Made by a program: the position numbers and the translations under genes
The notes under the pieces: generated by a model
What the model was told of the DNA's origin: nothing
Seen by the model: only the letters and a program-made list of their open reading frames with translations
Database searches by the model: none
Assembly (NCBI RefSeq): GCF_000017245.1
Contig: NC_009655.1
Location: forward strand, 930,001 to 994,000
Direction: 5' to 3'
DNA from: Actinobacillus succinogenes 130Z
Lineage (GTDB): Bacteria > Pseudomonadota > Gammaproteobacteria > Enterobacterales > Pasteurellaceae
Length of the DNA: 64,000 nucleotides
Part shown: positions 61,181 through 64,000 of the stretch, piece after piece
Layout: the number at the start of each line of letters is the position of its first letter
How positions within the stretch are numbered: the first letter of the stretch is position 1

Positions 61181-62482
61181 ATGGAAAAAATCACCTTAAA
61201 TCCTATCGCCCGCGTTGAGGGTACGGTTAATCTGCCGGGTTCGAAAAGCTTGTCCAATCGCGCCTTATTACTTGCCGCGCTGGCGAAGGGTACGACGAAA
61301 GTGACCAATTTACTTGACAGTGACGACGTGCGTCACATGCTTAACGCACTAAAACGGCTCGGTGTGAGTTATACGCTTTCCGACGATAAAACCGTATGTG
61401 AGGTACAGGGATTAGGCAGGGCTTTCGAATGGCAAAACGGTTTATCACTTTTTTTAGGAAATGCCGGCACCGCTATGCGTCCGTTAACCGCCGCTTTGTG
61501 TCTGGCGAATTCAGGCAACGAAAGTCCCGCTGAAATTGTACTTACCGGCGAACCGCGTATGAAAGAACGTCCCATCAAACATTTGGTCGATGCGCTGTTA
61601 CAGGCGGGGGCCGAGATAGAGTATTTGGAACAAGACGGTTATCCGCCGCTGGCAATTCGCAATAAAGGTCTGCACGGCGGAAAGGTGAAAATCGACGGTT
61701 CGGTTTCTTCGCAATTTTTGACCGCTCTTTTAATGGCGGCGCCGATGTCCGCCGCCGACACCGAGATTGAAATTATCGGGGACTTGGTGTCCAAGCCTTA
61801 CATCGATATCACCCTGAATATGATGAAAATTTTCGGTGTTGAAGTGGAAAACCGGAATTATCAGCGTTTTACGGTAAAAGGTTGCCAGCAGTATCAATCA
61901 CCGAAAACTTTTTTAGTGGAAGGCGATGCCTCTTCCGCCTCCTATTTTCTGGCTGCCGGTGCGATTAAAGGCTGTGTAAAAGTAACCGGCGTCGGTAAAA
62001 ACAGCATTCAGGGCGATCGCTTGTTTGCCGATGTATTGACAGCTATGGGCGCAAAGATTACCTGGGGCGAGGATTTTATCCGGGCGGAGCAGGGTGAGCT
62101 TTCGGGGGTGGATATGGATATGAACCATATTCCCGATGCGGCAATGACTATCGCAACTGCCGCATTGTTTGCCAAAGGCGAAACCGTGATTCGCAATATC
62201 TATAATTGGCGGGTAAAAGAAACCGATCGGTTAGCCGCAATGGCGACGGAATTACGTAAAGTTGGCGCTACAGTGGAAGAAGGCGAAGATTTTATCCGTA
62301 TACAGCCTTTACCGTTAGCGGAATTTAAGCATGCGGAAATTGAAACCTATAATGACCACCGTATGGCCATGTGTTTTGCATTAATTGCCTTATCCGACAC
62401 GCCGGTGACAATATTGGATCCGAAATGTACGGCGAAAACCTTCCCGACATTTTTTGATGAATTTTCAAGAATTTCACAATAA
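61181..62482 (+). CDS. aroA: 3-phosphoshikimate 1-carboxyvinyltransferase (EPSP synthase)
   Basis: Sixth step of the shikimate pathway. Both signatures are present: LPGSKSLSNRALLLAALA (near residue 20) and LFLGNAGTAMRPLTAALC (near 93), with RNIYNWRVKETDRLAAMATEL towards the end. It is a class I enzyme of 433 residues. It follows hisC after 100 bases, giving the amino-acid cluster serC-hisC-aroA. Confidence 0.97.
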   Translation: MEKITLNPIARVEGTVNLPGSKSLSNRALLLAALAKGTTKVTNLLDSDDVRHMLNALKRLGVSYTLSDDKTVCEVQGLGRAFEWQNGLSLFLGNAGTAMRPLTAALCLANSGNESPAEIVLTGEPRMKERPIKHLVDALLQAGAEIEYLEQDGYPPLAIRNKGLHGGKVKIDGSVSSQFLTALLMAAPMSAADTEIEIIGDLVSKPYIDITLNMMKIFGVEVENRNYQRFTVKGCQQYQSPKTFLVEGDASSASYFLAAGAIKGCVKVTGVGKNSIQGDRLFADVLTAMGAKITWGEDFIRAEQGELSGVDMDMNHIPDAAMTIATAALFAKGETVIRNIYNWRVKETDRLAAMATELRKVGATVEEGEDFIRIQPLPLAEFKHAEIETYNDHRMAMCFALIALSDTPVTILDPKCTAKTFPTFFDEFSRISQ

Positions 62483-62611
62483 TTTAACCTTAAATTGAGG
62501 GAAACCTTAAAAATTTACGCTTTTCCTTAGATTTTATTTGACAAAACGACGACAAGTCTTTATTTGTATAAGTCATCAAATATTTTTATTTTCAGTTTTC
62601 AGGAGTTATGT

Positions 62612-63964
62612 ATGTCTCATCTTTCTGTTGCGAAATTCGGCGGCACCAGTGTTGCGAATCATGCCGCGATGACGGCTTGCGCCAAAATTGTTATTGCCGA
62701 TCCCAATACCCGGGTTGTGGTGCTTTCCGCCTCTTCCGGCGTCACGAATTTATTGGTGGCGTTAGCCAACGGTGCGGATGCGCAACAACGTGCCAAATTG
62801 CTGGGCGATATTCGTCAGATTCAGGAAAATATCTTGACCGAATTGCAGGATGACAGCTTTGTCCGCCCCGAAATCGAACGTCTGCTGGATAATGTCGATT
62901 CTTTAGCGGAAGCGGCAAGTCTGGCGACTTCAGCGGCGTTAACGGATGAATTAATCAGTCACGGTGAAATGATGTCTACCCGTTTGTTTGTAGAAGTATT
63001 ACGCGAATTAAATGCACAATCTACATGGCTGGACGTACGATCGCTGGTCGCAACCAACAGTAATTTCGGTAAAGCGGCTCCGGATGATGAGCAAACTCAG
63101 AAAAACAGCGATAATATTTTAAAACCGTTAATTAACCGCGGAGAACTGGTGATCACTCAAGGGTTTATCGGGCGTGATCCAAACGGAAAAACCACCACGT
63201 TGGGTCGTGGCGGCTCGGATTATTCGGCGGCTCTGATTGCAGAAGTATTAAATGCCAAAGACGTGTTAATCTGGACGGATGTGGCGGGTATTTATACGAC
63301 GGATCCGCGCATTGTGCCGTCGGCAAAACGTATTGATACCATGAGCTTTGCCGAAGCGGCGGAAATGGCGACTTTCGGAGCGAAAGTATTACACCCGGCG
63401 ACGTTATTGCCGGCGGTACGCAGTAATATTCCGGTTTACGTCGGTTCCAGCAAAGCGCCGCAGGACGGCGGTACCTGGGTAACGCGCGACCCGCAACCAC
63501 GCCCGACATTCCGGGCCATCGCATTGCGTCGCGATCAAACCTTATTAACCCTTTCCAGCTTAAATATGTTACACGCACAAGGCTTCTTGGCGAATGTGTT
63601 TAATATTTTAGCAAAACACAAAATTTCCGTAGATACCATTACCACATCTGAAGTCAGCGTGGCGTTAACCTTGGATAAAACCGGTTCCGCTTCTTCCGGT
63701 GCGGATTTACTGTCTAACGAATTATTGACCGAGTTAAGCGAAGTGTGTACGGTGAAAGTAGATACGGGATTGGCATTGGTTGCGTTAATCGGTAATGATT
63801 TACATATAGCGGGCGGCGTAGCAAAACGTATATTTAATTCCTTGGAACCTTATAACGTGCGTATGATTAGCTACGGTGCAAGCACAAATAACATCTGTAT
63901 GCTGGTTCACAGCAATCAGGCGGATGATGTGGTTCGCTCATTACACGCGGAATTATTTGAATAA
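62612..63964 (+). CDS. lysC: Lysine-sensitive aspartokinase III
   Basis: Phosphorylates aspartate at the head of the lysine/threonine/methionine pathway. The catalytic domain begins MSHLSVAKFGGTSVA and has TLGRGGSDYSAALIAE and IWTDVAGIYTTDPRIV. Two ACT domains follow from about residue 310 (LLTLSSLNMLHAQGFLA, LVALIGNDLHIAGGVA). It is 450 residues (E. coli 449). The start is fixed by AGGAG six bases upstream. The 129-base leader is too short for a lysine riboswitch. Confidence 0.96.
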   Translation: MSHLSVAKFGGTSVANHAAMTACAKIVIADPNTRVVVLSASSGVTNLLVALANGADAQQRAKLLGDIRQIQENILTELQDDSFVRPEIERLLDNVDSLAEAASLATSAALTDELISHGEMMSTRLFVEVLRELNAQSTWLDVRSLVATNSNFGKAAPDDEQTQKNSDNILKPLINRGELVITQGFIGRDPNGKTTTLGRGGSDYSAALIAEVLNAKDVLIWTDVAGIYTTDPRIVPSAKRIDTMSFAEAAEMATFGAKVLHPATLLPAVRSNIPVYVGSSKAPQDGGTWVTRDPQPRPTFRAIALRRDQTLLTLSSLNMLHAQGFLANVFNILAKHKISVDTITTSEVSVALTLDKTGSASSGADLLSNELLTELSEVCTVKVDTGLALVALIGNDLHIAGGVAKRIFNSLEPYNVRMISYGASTNNICMLVHSNQADDVVRSLHAELFE

Positions 63965-64000
63965 TTTTTTACAGGCGGATCAAAGTGCGGTCAAAAATCT

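Noticed and set aside
62483..62611. Lysine riboswitch before lysC
   Set aside because: The whole space between aroA and lysC is 129 bases, shorter than an L-box, and no L-box core or terminator is visible.
1..64000. CRISPR array, prophage or restriction-modification system
   Set aside because: No regularly spaced direct repeats, cas genes, phage structural genes or methyltransferase-nuclease pairs are visible; the short repeats are uptake signals.

Overview
The window is a stretch of bacterial chromosome from a member of the Pasteurellaceae. Two lines of evidence support this. The 9-bp DNA uptake signal AAGTGCGGT (the Haemophilus influenzae type) occurs roughly once per kilobase over most of the window, often as inverted pairs that double as terminators. 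The gene order also matches Haemophilus-type blocks: udk-dcd-asmA-like / der / dnaQ / rnhA, yciC-yciB-yciA-yciI, and queH / ispB / rplU-rpmA-EamA-obgE. An orphan sucrose-type PTS permease and the general content fit a rumen organism such as Basfia/[Mannheimia] succiniciproducens, but the species is an inference.

Layout. 0-3.6 kb: the iron-sulfur operon iscU(partial)-iscA-hscB-hscA-fdx-iscX. 3.7-6.3 kb: udk-dcd-AsmA-like. 6.6-9.8 kb: der, two tRNA-Asp genes, dnaQ, rnhA. 10-12 kb: lexA, smpB, arcA. 12.2-14.3 kb: the yci operon. 14.5-17.9 kb: recN, nadK, grpE. 17.9-25.1 kb: mnmC, fabB, a GntP-family permease with a perfect CRP site, and rlmL. 25.3-32.4 kb: argA (two ARG boxes), birA, then guaB and guaA separated by two unrelated genes.

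32.4-43.6 kb: an accessory island. It lacks exact AAGTGCGGT signals by eye but carries ACAAGCGGT signals, the type used by the Actinobacillus pleuropneumoniae / Mannheimia haemolytica branch. It begins at a perfect 42-bp palindrome and ends at an IS1016-like transposase remnant next to a tRNA-Ser gene. It holds (i) a molybdenum S-/N-oxide respiration set: a one-haem TorC-like periplasmic cytochrome without the usual tetrahaem half, a Tat-exported TorA-family reductase, and a TorD chaperone, behind an FNR/CRP-like site; (ii) two paralogous metal-chelate binding proteins, each behind a Fur-like box, one permease and one ATPase; (iii) a pseudoazurin-like cupredoxin cotranscribed with that transporter, and an ATP-grasp ligase just beyond; (iv) a MazG-like pyrophosphohydrolase and a badly damaged roxA pseudogene.

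43.6-64 kb: core genes again. tRNA-Ser, cmoB-putP, rng, tldD, argD (two ARG boxes), an unassigned small-RNA-like transcription unit, scrA, queH, ispB, rplU-rpmA, an EamA transporter, obgE, yeeX, serC-hisC-aroA and lysC.

The most unusual items are the mosaic island with its cupredoxin-linked importer, the roxA relic with three readable lesions, and the small-RNA candidate at 51.54-51.63 kb. Assignments rest on reading motifs and remembered family sequences; no database search was run.
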